A stretch of DNA of 18,545 bases from NCBI GenBank assembly GCA_026770585.1, contig MU646403.1:306158-324702 (forward strand), given 5' to 3'. Positions 16,801 through 18,545 of this stretch are shown here, in pieces (the stretch's first letter is position 1; every line of letters begins with the position of its first letter). The translations under genes were made by a program, and so were the position numbers. Source of the DNA: Baffinella frigidus. Taxonomy: Eukaryota > Cryptophyceae > Cryptomonadales > Baffinellaceae. The notes under the pieces are model-generated. The model searched no databases and was not told the DNA's origin. It saw nothing but the letters and a program-made list of their open reading frames with translations.

Positions 16801-18414
16801 ACGCACGCGTCGACGCGTTCCGCTCCAGGCTGCCAAGTTCCTCTCCCTGCAGGTCCCACCCCTCCTCCTCGTTCTTGTCCTCGAGTACCCCGCACCCGGC
16901 GGCGAAGAGGTCCACACAGTCGTCAACGTAAAGTTCAAATAGTCTGAGACAGAGCTAGGACTCCGTGAGGAAACGACGCGTGGTTGTGTTCTCAAGAGGC
17001 GGCGTGTGGCCAGAGGTGGCGGAGTTCGTGTTGGAGGAGAACCGTCCCGCTCCAAAGTTGACGGATTTGTACCGGAAACCAGCATTTCAACTCACAAATA
17101 GTTGGCAAACACGACTCGCGTGGTTCCGTTCTGAAGAGACGGCGTGTGGGCAGAGGGTGGTGGCGGAGTTTGTGGCTAGATCCTAAACCCCACACCCCAC
17201 ACCCCAAACTCCGACCCGCAGAGGGTGGTGGCGGAGTTCGTGGTGGAGAAGAACAGCGAGATCGACACCCTCAAGCGCACCGTCGCCTCCCTCCAGGCAC
17301 GCCCCCCCACCTTCCTTTGATCATCCGCTCCCGCCTGTGCACGGTACTGCTGCTGCTTCGCGTGCTGCGCCTCGCTCTCCAGCGGGACGGGGACTGACGC
17401 CGTCCACCGCTGACGGGGCGCTTGGCCGGGGGTGAGTGTGCTCAAAACTTGTGTGGGTGTGTCCAACACTCCCCTGGAAGTGTCTTGCACTCGTGTGGCT
17501 TTGCCCAACACTCACACGGGTGTGCGTCTGCAGGAGAGCGCGAGCGCCGCGATGGACAAGCAGGGCGAGCACGTGCGCGGCAGCACCGCCGAGGGCATCA
17601 TCTCCCTCCAGGTCCCGTCCGAAATACTCACCCCTTCACCCCCCCATGCCCAAAACCCGCACCTGTTCATGTCCCCATGTCCGAAAACGCACCCCTTTAC
17701 CCTTTCATATCCAAAACACGCGCCCCTTCATGACTGCATGTCCGAAACATGCACCCCTTCAGCACGTCTTGTCCTGACCACGCACCCAATCAGGCGACCG
17801 GCAAGCTCGCAGCGGACCAGCGCGACGCTGAGGTCGCCCCGAAACCCCAGACCCTACACACTACACATTAAACATTAAACCCTAGACCCTACACCCTAGA
17901 CGCTAGACCCTTAACATTAAACATAAAAAATTAAACATTAAACATTAAACCATGGACTTAACACCCTACGACCTCAAACCTAACTGCTGAACCCTATACC
18001 AGGTGGCGCTGGTGCAGGCGGGCGTGGCTGCCATGGGCGCCGCCAACGCCCAGGTACCCACACCCTAAACACCTCAACCCCCCAAACCCTAAACCCTAAA
18101 CACCTCAACACCTCAACCCCCAAAACCCTAAACACCTCAACATGAACCCAGCACCTCAAGCGTCAACACCCAAACATCTAAACCCTAAGCTGCCATAGGC
18201 GCCGCCAACGCCCAGGTCTCAACCCTACTCTAAACTGATGTCGTTGCTCGCGGCGTTCACCTTGCACCCTGCACTCCGATGACGGCCCCGGCCGCCCTCA
18301 AAAGTGGCGTCCTTGGACGACTCGGCTTCTGACAACCTCCGCACGCGCAGGTGATGTCGTCGCTCGCGGCGGCCAAGAGCGGCGTGACCGAATGGGCGGA
18401 GAAGGCCCTCTCAG
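4715..18414 (+). CDS. Kinesin-5 (BimC/Eg5-type) motor, 23 exons, 3' end outside window
   Basis: The exon model (listed below) joins in frame to about 659 residues without a stop. Kinesin-5 motors are plus-end-directed mitotic motors, usually homotetramers that crosslink and slide antiparallel spindle microtubules. Visible hallmarks, numbered on the assembled protein: VKVVLRCRP (about 13-21), P-loop GQTGTGKT (92-99), NKQSSRSH switch I (215-222), LVDLAGSE switch II (249-256), YRESKLT (297-303), LGGRTKT (310-316) and neck-linker [10 protein letters not shown] (338-347). GTGVYLP after the neck, then LFSKIDR in the stalk, point to kinesin-5 rather than other classes. The BimC box would lie further 3'. 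Start choice: the ATG is followed by 12 residues before the first motor strand. Intact motor motifs and conserved phase argue for a working gene despite heavy intron invasion. Most introns are phase 0. Confidence 0.9.
5076..5160 (+). CDS. Kinesin-5 exon 2
   Basis: Encodes DKTVDVMYG...[13 protein letters not shown], the strand leading to the conserved F-T-F-D. The acceptor is CTGGCAG. The donor is again GC in the context CTCCCAG|GCACGCCCCC. Confidence 0.88.
5485..5517 (+). pseudogene. Echo of exon 3
   Basis: Eleven codons ([11 protein letters not shown]) matching the start of exon 3, preceded by the same CAG acceptor context. Two of the four changed codons are synonymous. It lies on the other side of element B1 from the real exon. 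Confidence 0.75.
5521..5618. mobile_element. Element B1 (degenerate)
   Basis: Contains the B-family core (GGACCCTACGGTAGGCAA, then CCGTAGGGACATAGG) shared with copies at about 9270 and 15530. The terminal repeats are eroded. It separates the exon 3 echo from exon 3. Confidence 0.55.
5620..5686 (+). CDS. Kinesin-5 exon 3
   Basis: Encodes [22 protein letters not shown], the helix before the P-loop. It ends in phase 1 and completes Val with exon 4 to give NCTVFAYG. Confidence 0.92.
6170..6288 (+). CDS. Kinesin-5 exon 4 (P-loop)
   Basis: Encodes [17 protein letters not shown], the ATP-binding P-loop, then loop residues and GVVPRAVAQ. The acceptor is GTTCGCAG and the donor GTCACT. Confidence 0.95.
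6349..6488 (-). mobile_element. Element A1, full length, inverted, in intron 4
   Basis: The ends AGCTCTGCCTC and CTGAAACAGAGCT are inverted copies. Internally, GACTATTCTCAAGTTGAC and GTCAACTTTGGAG match the other A copies in reverse. The layout is collinear (inverted) with A2 at 7438-7573. Confidence 0.7.
6811..7017 (+). repeat. Three diverged copies of a short repeat before exon 5
   Basis: The words (CTGTG)CATATT, then GTTGACTCG(C)GATG or similar, then GCGTG(C/T)CGAGCAGGT recur near 6813, 6895 and 6970. The last copy ends exactly at the exon 5 acceptor. The middle copy ends in a look-alike CGAGCAGGTCTTC at about 6929. Confidence 0.6.
7018..7056 (+). CDS. Kinesin-5 exon 5
   Basis: A 13-codon exon ([13 protein letters not shown]) linking the Ile/Val-rich PRAV helix to the next beta strand. 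Phase 0 on both sides. Confidence 0.85.
7367..7390. repeat. Perfect 10-bp-arm palindrome inside element L
   Basis: TTTACTACAC, a GTGT loop, then GTGTAGTAAA. It could be the remnant of a small foldback element. Confidence 0.75.
7438..7573 (+). mobile_element. Element A2, full-length copy nested in L
   Basis: Ends AGCTCTGTCTCAG and CTGAGGCAGAGCT. Core AAAGTTGACGAATTTTGTACC and CAACTTACGAATAGTC. About 136 bp, the best reference copy of family A. Confidence 0.75.
7938..8009 (+). pseudogene. Echo of exon 6 (upstream copy)
   Basis: Twenty-four open codons ([16 protein letters not shown]...) preceded by CAG and followed by GT, in the same phase as exon 6. It differs from exon 6 by three replacements (V to A, N to T, L to P) and about eight synonymous changes. 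It could be a dead duplicate, a paralogue fragment or an alternative exon. Confidence 0.75.
8084..8212 (+). CDS. Kinesin-5 exon 6
   Basis: Encodes [17 protein letters not shown] through [12 protein letters not shown]. This is the strand/helix with the conserved E-x-Y-NEE. Acceptor AAACCAG, donor GTAGAG. Confidence 0.93.
8217..8297 (+). mobile_element. Element C1 (left half only)
   Basis: GCCGAACGCCACCGTTGAA, then GAGGACGTTTTCGGACG, then GGTACAAAAC parallels the left end of C2 at 8549. No right end was identified. Confidence 0.5.
8314..8502 (+). pseudogene. Two 3' echoes of exon 6
   Basis: 8314-8340 and 8447-8502 both repeat the end of exon 6 (GACCC...AAGGGCGTCGT, then CTCCA). The second also contains ACGGAGGC and AAGCTCCTCGAGGAT. 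The first keeps CAG|GT; the second has lost it. Confidence 0.65.
8556..8691. mobile_element. Element C2 with both ends
   Basis: The left end (CGTTGAAGGAGGACTTATTC, then GGACGTGACGCTTGTACAAA) and the right end (TTTTTGTACCGCCTCGCGTCCAAATAAGTGCTCC) are inverted relatives. Non-coding, about 136 bp. Confidence 0.65.
8785..8862 (+). pseudogene. Echo of exon 7 with mostly synonymous differences
   Basis: Twenty-six codons ([12 protein letters not shown]...) preceded by CAG, aligned without gaps to the first half of exon 7. Of roughly fourteen changed codons only one (V to L) alters the protein. The frame then hits a stop in heptad repeat and there is no GT donor at the break. Confidence 0.85.
8863..9000 (+). 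repeat. CCTGAAG-type degenerate heptad tract
   Basis: A long run of CCTGAAG/CCCTGAA/CCTGACG units joins the exon 7 echo to the exon 7 acceptor. It appears to be a diverged form of the telomere-like intron filler. Confidence 0.75.
9006..9158 (+). CDS. Kinesin-5 exon 7 (switch I)
   Basis: Encodes [18 protein letters not shown]...[25 protein letters not shown]. It carries the N-x-x-SSRSH switch I that coordinates nucleotide. Phase 0 on both sides. Confidence 0.95.
9174..9385 (+). mobile_element. Element A3, interrupted by B2
   Basis: The left part (GAGTTGACGGATTTGTACC) and the right part (CATGTCAACTTGAGAATAGTC) of an A element are separated by element B2. Confidence 0.7.
9206..9364. mobile_element. 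Element B2, full length, nested in A3
   Basis: Ends CCACAGCGGGCTACGAAGGG and CCCTTCGATGTCCGCTGTGTGG are inverted repeats. The interior carries the B core (CCTTATCCGTAGGAACCCAC, then ACCGTAGGGTCCTATGTC). About 159 bp, non-coding. Confidence 0.8.
9390..9414 (+). pseudogene. Small echo of exon 7 around switch I
   Basis: AGACGCTCTGCAACAAGCAG followed by TCGTTG repeats exon 7 positions about 9088-9112, with one C/G change, on the far side of the A3/B2 insertion. Confidence 0.75.
9499..9558 (+). pseudogene. Echo of exon 8
   Basis: After GTGCAG, codons [14 protein letters not shown] match the start of exon 8. Homology then weakens over the switch II region, so the copy could not supply a functional DLAGSE. 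Confidence 0.75.
9630..9710 (+). repeat. 27-bp tandem repeat, three units
   Basis: Units start at 9630, 9657 and 9684 and share ATCAAAT(C/G)AAACGC.GAC. A related single unit lies near 9449-9475. All are between the exon 8 echo and exon 8. Confidence 0.8.
9735..9824 (+). CDS. Kinesin-5 exon 8 (switch II)
   Basis: Encodes [22 protein letters not shown]...RSGAQ. DLAGSE is the switch II motif. Acceptor ACTGCAG, donor GTAACC. Confidence 0.95.
9871..9920 (+). mobile_element. Element A4 (truncated)
   Basis: CTCCAAAAGTTGACGGATTT, then GCACC, then AATTGACTTGCAGTCTC. The core is present but the right end is diverged. Confidence 0.5.
9969..10104. mobile_element. Element C3 with both ends
   Basis: CTTATTTGGACGTGACTCTG...TACA and TGTACCGAGTCACGTCCAAATAAG are close inverted repeats around an AT-rich centre containing ACACGTGTTGT. 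The best-conserved C termini in the window. Confidence 0.75.
10164..10260 (+). repeat. Dispersed repeat D1
   Basis: AGTTGACT.ACGGAAAACGTCT occurs twice in succession, then TTTGTACCACGAAACATCCA and CTTTTGGAGA. This sequence recurs at 11545, 11752 and 11870. Confidence 0.65.
10630..10675 (+). pseudogene. Echo of the intron 8/exon 9 junction
   Basis: A 46-bp segment starting CTGACGGAGGCG, passing through GTGGCAG|GGCGACCG and ending AAGGAGGCC, repeats 10828-10873 with a single change that is synonymous in Arg. Element C4 lies between the two copies. Confidence 0.85.
10700..10826. mobile_element. Element C4 between duplicated junctions
   Basis: Left end CAACGTTGAAGGAGGACTTA, then TTTGGACGTGACTCTGGTAC as in C3. 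The right end is degraded (GGTTCCGAGTCCGAGTTAG). It is flanked directly by the two copies of the exon 9 junction. Confidence 0.65.
10853..10904 (+). CDS. Kinesin-5 exon 9
   Basis: Encodes [17 protein letters not shown] plus one base of the next Gly. This is the conserved kinesin E-x-x-x-INQSL-x-xLG helix. Confidence 0.95.
10911..10978 (+). repeat. Telomere-like heptad tract, intron 9
   Basis: A run of CCCTAAA/CCCTGCA/CCCTGAA heptads right after the exon 9 donor. Confidence 0.9.
11034..11164. mobile_element. TIR element F2
   Basis: The ends CCACCAACCCT and AGGGTTGGTGG are inverted. CAAAATCGAC and GTAGATTTTGG extend the pairing. CAGAGGGGTCAGATCTGACC forms an internal palindrome. Same family as F1. 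Confidence 0.7.
11214..11366. mobile_element. TIR element G
   Basis: 35-bp inverted ends: TAATCCGGGGACATGTTTAA, then GGAAATGG at 11214-11248, and its complement at 11332-11366 with few mismatches. AT-rich interior with no coding capacity. Confidence 0.75.
11400..11455 (+). repeat. CTGACCTG short tandem array
   Basis: Repeated CTGACCT / CTGCTGACCTG units. A similar CTGACCAGCTG array occurs at 12809-12852. Confidence 0.75.
11545..11660 (+). repeat. Dispersed repeat D2
   Basis: GGTTGACAGGCACGTACGGG, then AAACGTCTTTTCTG, then GTACCGCAAAACCACCACTT and GGTACCGCGTAATTGACTTT. Longest D copy, immediately before the first exon 10 echo. Confidence 0.6.
11685..11750 (+). pseudogene. Echo 1 of exon 10
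   Basis: Codons [22 protein letters not shown] align without gaps to exon 10, with three replacements and about six synonymous changes. It is broken off by D3. Confidence 0.85.
11752..11826 (+). repeat. Dispersed repeat D3
   Basis: AAGTTGACTGACAGGAAACG, then TACTATTTGTACCGCGAAAC and CCACTTTTGGAGACGCGAC. It lies between exon 10 echoes 1 and 2. Confidence 0.65.
11827..11869 (+). pseudogene. Echo 2 of exon 10
   Basis: Codons [14 protein letters not shown] match exon 10. The Ser codon is AGC where exon 10 uses TCG, a synonymous change needing more than one substitution. Confidence 0.8.
11870..11945 (+). repeat. Dispersed repeat D4 (5' truncated)
   Basis: TTTCTATTATTTGTACCGCG, then AAACATCCACTTTTGGAAGC and GGTACTCAGTAATTGACTTT. 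It ends just before the exon 10 acceptor. Confidence 0.65.
11961..12079 (+). CDS. Kinesin-5 exon 10
   Basis: Encodes (G)[39 protein letters not shown]. It contains the conserved VPYRxSKLT and LGGxTKT segments. Acceptor GAACGCAG. Donor at ACG|GTCCCC, which gives ATVSP on joining to exon 11. Confidence 0.95.
12100..12150 (+). mobile_element. Element A5 (core only)
   Basis: CTCCAAAGTTGACAGATTTG and GTCAACTTACGAATAGTC. It lies between exon 10 and a third exon 10 echo. Confidence 0.65.
12162..12212 (+). pseudogene. Echo 3 of exon 10 (3' part)
   Basis: Codons [17 protein letters not shown] repeat the C-terminal half of exon 10 directly after A5, with a few replacements (S to L, I to M). Confidence 0.85.
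12218..12262 (+). repeat. Telomere-like heptads, intron 10
   Basis: CCCTGAA/CCCTACA/CCCGAAA units leading to the exon 11 acceptor. Confidence 0.75.
12274..12369 (+). CDS. Kinesin-5 exon 11 (end of motor, neck linker)
   Basis: Encodes [32 protein letters not shown]: the last motor helix and the neck linker that docks in the power stroke. Phase 0 on both sides. Confidence 0.95.
12407..12530 (+). repeat. 62-bp tandem duplication in intron 11
   Basis: Two units starting AACG(G/A)ATAACAATATT and ending CCCAATTGTGT.GTAATT. AT-rich, unlike the surrounding exons. Confidence 0.85.
12553..12618 (+). pseudogene. Echo of exon 11 (3' two-thirds)
   Basis: Codons [22 protein letters not shown] followed by CAG|GTAAAC. 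Changes include Y to C in the conserved DYA, which makes function unlikely. Confidence 0.85.
12755..12805 (+). pseudogene. Echo of exon 12 with frameshift
   Basis: CAG|GTGCAAACGAAGAAGGCG matches the start of exon 12. An insertion after ATGCG shifts the frame (GGGCGAGCTGG against CGAGCTGG), so this copy is dead. Confidence 0.85.
12909..12996 (+). CDS. Kinesin-5 exon 12
   Basis: Encodes [29 protein letters not shown], the start of the coiled-coil neck. The GT donor at 12997 keeps phase and yields GTGVY on joining. Confidence 0.9.
13005..13052 (+). repeat. Poly-C tract
   Basis: Nearly uninterrupted C runs in intron 12. Confidence 0.95.
13066..13127 (+). pseudogene. Echo of exon 13 (5' part)
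   Basis: After AACAG, codons [21 protein letters not shown] parallel exon 13 in the same phase, with many synonymous differences and three replacements. It runs into a CT tract and lacks the second half. Confidence 0.85.
13131..13260 (+). repeat. (CT)n microsatellite
   Basis: About 130 bases of CT/CCCT repeats in intron 12, part of a pyrimidine-rich run before the exon 13 acceptor. Confidence 0.95.
13281..13419 (+). CDS. Kinesin-5 exon 13
   Basis: Encodes (G)[50 protein letters not shown]-x(2)-KY is typical of the kinesin-5 neck/stalk junction. Ends in phase 2, donor GTGCGT. Confidence 0.92.
13532..13620 (+). pseudogene. Echo of exon 13 (3' part)
   Basis: Codons [20 protein letters not shown] then NFNET parallel the end of exon 13, with a small in-frame insertion. 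Several changes are synonymous (TTG/CTG, CAA/CAG, AAA/AAG, TAT/TAC). Confidence 0.85.
13622..13810 (+). repeat. Telomere-like heptads, intron 13
   Basis: Degenerate CCCTAAA/CCCTACA/CCCTGAA units interspersed with other sequence. Confidence 0.75.
13886..13904 (+). mobile_element. Solo end of element A
   Basis: CCCGACTGAGGCAGAGCT is identical to the right end of A2. No other part of the element was identified here. Confidence 0.5.
13935..13965 (+). pseudogene. Echo of exon 14 start
   Basis: CAG|GTGCGAGACGCTGACGGAGA repeats the exon 14 acceptor and first codons (CETLTETLA) before diverging. Confidence 0.7.
14074..14161 (+). CDS. Kinesin-5 exon 14
   Basis: Encodes (T)[29 protein letters not shown], a heptad-like Thr/Leu/Glu-rich coiled-coil stalk segment. 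Acceptor ATGCAG, donor GTCTCC. Confidence 0.88.
14170..14445 (+). repeat. Telomere-like heptad tract, intron 14
   Basis: Long run of degenerate CCCTAAA, CCCTGCA, CCCTACA and CACCATTCACC units. Confidence 0.85.
14601..15075 (+). pseudogene. Four echoes of exon 15 (14601-14648, 14698-14733, 14937-14984, 15028-15075)
   Basis: Each copy repeats parts of GT(G/C)(A/G)CCCT.AAGGA.ACGGAGGT, then ACGCTCGAGAACACGAC. The third encodes [16 protein letters not shown] and the fourth [16 protein letters not shown]. They end in TAA or heptad repeat. The second is the weakest match. E2 sits between the second and third. Confidence 0.75.
14770..14922. mobile_element. TIR element E2
   Basis: GATTTCATCTCGGAAGATAA, then ATCAGTTCC at the left, and the inverted GGAAACTGATTGAGGTATCT, then TTCGAGATGAGATT at the right. 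The interior is the inverted equivalent of the inner part of E1 (TTTAATTAGAAGGCCT on the minus strand). Confidence 0.75.
15146..15262 (+). CDS. Kinesin-5 exon 15
   Basis: Encodes [20 protein letters not shown]...[13 protein letters not shown], stalk coiled coil. Acceptor AATTCAG, donor GTGCAC. The only one of five copies that stays open to a donor. Confidence 0.85.
15280..15412 (+). repeat. Telomere-like and CTAAACCT repeats, intron 15
   Basis: CAGCTAAACCTTAGCTGAAT-type short repeats followed by CCCTAAA heptads up to the exon 16 acceptor. Confidence 0.8.
15415..15468 (+). CDS. Kinesin-5 exon 16
   Basis: Encodes [26 protein letters not shown] corresponds to the conserved stalk segment of kinesin-5 proteins (LFxKI/LHSKLDR). 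Donor GTGCCC. Confidence 0.88.
15475..15637. mobile_element. Element B3, full length
   Basis: Ends CCACGCAGCGGAGTTCGAAG and CTTCGTAGCTCGCTGTGTGG are inverted. The core has CCCTACGGTAGGCAA, then CCGTAGGGACATAGG. Orientation is opposite to B2. It begins within a few bases of the exon 16 donor. Confidence 0.8.
15645..16008. other. Intron 16 sequence with no recognisable feature beyond heptads
   Basis: Telomere-like heptads at about 15645-15730, then unassigned sequence with a short C run near 15803. No echo or coding match was seen here. Confidence 0.5.
16009..16147. mobile_element. TIR element K
   Basis: CCACACGGTGGGCTTCGATG, then GTTTCG at the left, inverted to CGAAAGGTTCGTAGTCCATC, then GTGTGG at the right. 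The right half recurs at 2437-2523. The termini resemble family B (CCACAC-x-G-x-GG-x-CT-x-CGA). Confidence 0.7.
16236..16360. mobile_element. Element B4 (right end missing)
   Basis: CCACACAGCGGATTACCAAG, then GGATTTTT, then the B core (CCTTATCCTTAGGAACCCCC, then ACCGTAGGGTCCTAGGTCTC). It is flanked by a 24-bp direct repeat at 16203-16226 and 16364-16387 (TTTCTGTTGTCTCAGC, then TTCTCAA; one difference). Confidence 0.7.
16405..16461 (+). CDS. Kinesin-5 exon 17
   Basis: Encodes [19 protein letters not shown]. The CTCAG at 16374-16378 would put the exon out of frame, so the acceptor GATGGGCAG at 16404 is preferred; it keeps phase 0 and the usual CAG|GTG junction. Confidence 0.8.
16462..16600 (+). 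repeat. Intron 17 made almost wholly of heptads
   Basis: From the GTAACC donor to AACAG, the 140-bp intron is mostly degenerate CCCTAAA-type units (CCCTACA, CCCTCAA, CCATAAC). Confidence 0.85.
16602..16670 (+). CDS. Kinesin-5 exon 18
   Basis: Encodes [23 protein letters not shown], stalk. Donor GTCTCA. Confidence 0.82.
16807..16852 (+). pseudogene. Echo of exon 18 (3' half plus intron start)
   Basis: GTCGACGCGTTCCGCTCC, then TTCCTCTCCCTGCAG|GTCCC and CCCTCCTCCT. Similarity continues across the donor into the intron, so the duplicated unit spanned the junction. A gap in the middle shifts the frame. Confidence 0.75.
16921..16958 (+). mobile_element. Right end of an A element
   Basis: AAATAGTCTGAGACAGAGCT matches the right terminus of family A. 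The left part is missing. Confidence 0.5.
16978..17176 (+). pseudogene. Two echoes of exon 19 flanking element A6
   Basis: About 16978-17040 and 17117-17176 are direct copies of each other (ACG or TCG, then CGTGGTT, TTCT.AAGAG, CGGCGTGTGG.CAGAGG). Both end in the start of exon 19 (GGTGGCGGAGTT(C/T)GTG). Neither runs on to a donor. Confidence 0.8.
17053..17103 (+). mobile_element. Element A6 (core)
   Basis: CTCCAAAGTTGACGGATTTG, then TACC, then TCAACTCACAAATAGT. Bracketed by the two exon 19 echoes. Confidence 0.65.
17222..17296 (+). CDS. Kinesin-5 exon 19
   Basis: Encodes [25 protein letters not shown]. Acceptor ACCCGCAG. The donor appears to be GC: CTCCAG|GCACGCCCCC, the same context as introns 1 and 2. 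Confidence 0.85.
17534..17611 (+). CDS. Kinesin-5 exon 20
   Basis: Encodes [26 protein letters not shown]. Acceptor GTCTGCAG, donor GTCCCG. Phase 0. Confidence 0.82.
17794..17832 (+). CDS. Kinesin-5 exon 21
   Basis: Thirteen codons ([13 protein letters not shown]) between AATCAG and GTCGCC. Small and unsupported by family motif, but in phase and with exon-like composition. Confidence 0.65.
17840..18001 (+). repeat. Telomere-like and ACATTAA repeats, intron 21
   Basis: CCCTAGA/CCCTACA heptads mixed with repeated ACATTAA units, ending in TATACCAG at the acceptor. Confidence 0.85.
18003..18053 (+). CDS. Kinesin-5 exon 22
   Basis: Encodes [23 protein letters not shown] start and CAG|GTACCC end. 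Phase 0. Confidence 0.72.
18056..18186 (+). repeat. Telomere-like heptads, intron 22
   Basis: CCCTAAA units alternating with CACCTCAA units. Confidence 0.85.
18189..18257 (+). pseudogene. Echoes of exons 22 and 23
   Basis: 18189-18214 repeats the end of exon 22 (GCTGCCATAGGCGCCGCCAA, then CGCCCAG|GT). 18236-18257 repeats the start of exon 23 (TGATGTCGTTGCTCGCGGCG). Confidence 0.75.
18351..18414 (+). CDS. Kinesin-5 exon 23 (last in window)
   Basis: Encodes [21 protein letters not shown] plus one base, donor GTACCT. The reading frame is open, so the gene continues beyond 18545. Confidence 0.78.
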
Positions 18415-18417
18415 GTA

Positions 18418-18545
18418 CCTAAACCCTAAAACCTGAACCCTGAACCCCAAGCCCAAGCCCCACAGCCCTAAACCCTAAACCCTAAACCCCTAAACCCTAA
18501 ACCCTAAACCCTAAACCCTAAACCCTAAACCCAAACCCCACAACT
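18418..18545 (+). repeat. Telomere-like repeat (CCCTAAA)n in intron 23
   Basis: About nine near-perfect CCCTAAA heptads after some degenerate ones. Orientation and the open gene argue for an internal tract, not a chromosome end. Confidence 0.92.

Noticed and set aside
18418-18545. True chromosome-end telomere
   Set aside because: At a right-hand end the + strand should carry TTTAGGG; here it is CCCTAAA. The kinesin reading frame is also still open, so the tract is more likely intronic.

Overview
This is nuclear DNA from a eukaryote with GC-rich coding sequence. The spliceosomal exons are short (39-153 nt), the introns are long, and several introns are filled with degenerate plant-type telomeric heptads (CCCTAAA and variants). 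A GC-rich protist, perhaps a prasinophyte-like green alga, would fit. The species assignment is inference, and the telomere type is the main hint.

The only gene that can be read with high confidence is a kinesin-5 (BimC/Eg5/KIF11 type) on the + strand. It can be assembled as 23 exons from 4715 to 18414. All 22 internal splice joins keep the reading frame and give about 659 residues: a complete motor domain (P-loop, switch I, switch II, neck linker) followed by the first part of a coiled-coil stalk. No stop codon or BimC box is reached, so the 3' end lies beyond the window.

The striking feature is what lies between the exons. Almost every intron carries one or more partial, diverged copies ('echoes') of the neighbouring exon, often with the splice junction attached. 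They frequently sit on the other side of a small terminal-inverted-repeat (TIR) element from the true exon. Many echo differences are synonymous, which is not what neutral decay of an intronic duplicate predicts. At least eight families of short non-autonomous TIR elements (labelled A, B, C, E, F, G, K and L here), plus a dispersed repeat D, can be recognised from two or more copies or from paired ends. One copy of B is nested inside a copy of A.

Region by region: 1-290, G homopolymer, a small palindrome and short repeats. 291-711, two TIR elements (E1, F1). 723-1439 (minus strand), a probable MORN-repeat gene fragment that runs into F1. 1440-1560, a direct duplication. 1560-4714, no recognisable gene apart from one weak exon candidate; it holds a K-related repeat, short heptad tracts and a duplicated block upstream of the kinesin. 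4715-18414, the kinesin-5 gene with its element- and echo-loaded introns. 18418-18545, telomere-like repeat in intron 23.

No tRNA, rRNA, CRISPR array or prokaryotic signal was seen. No promoter or polyadenylation site could be assigned.
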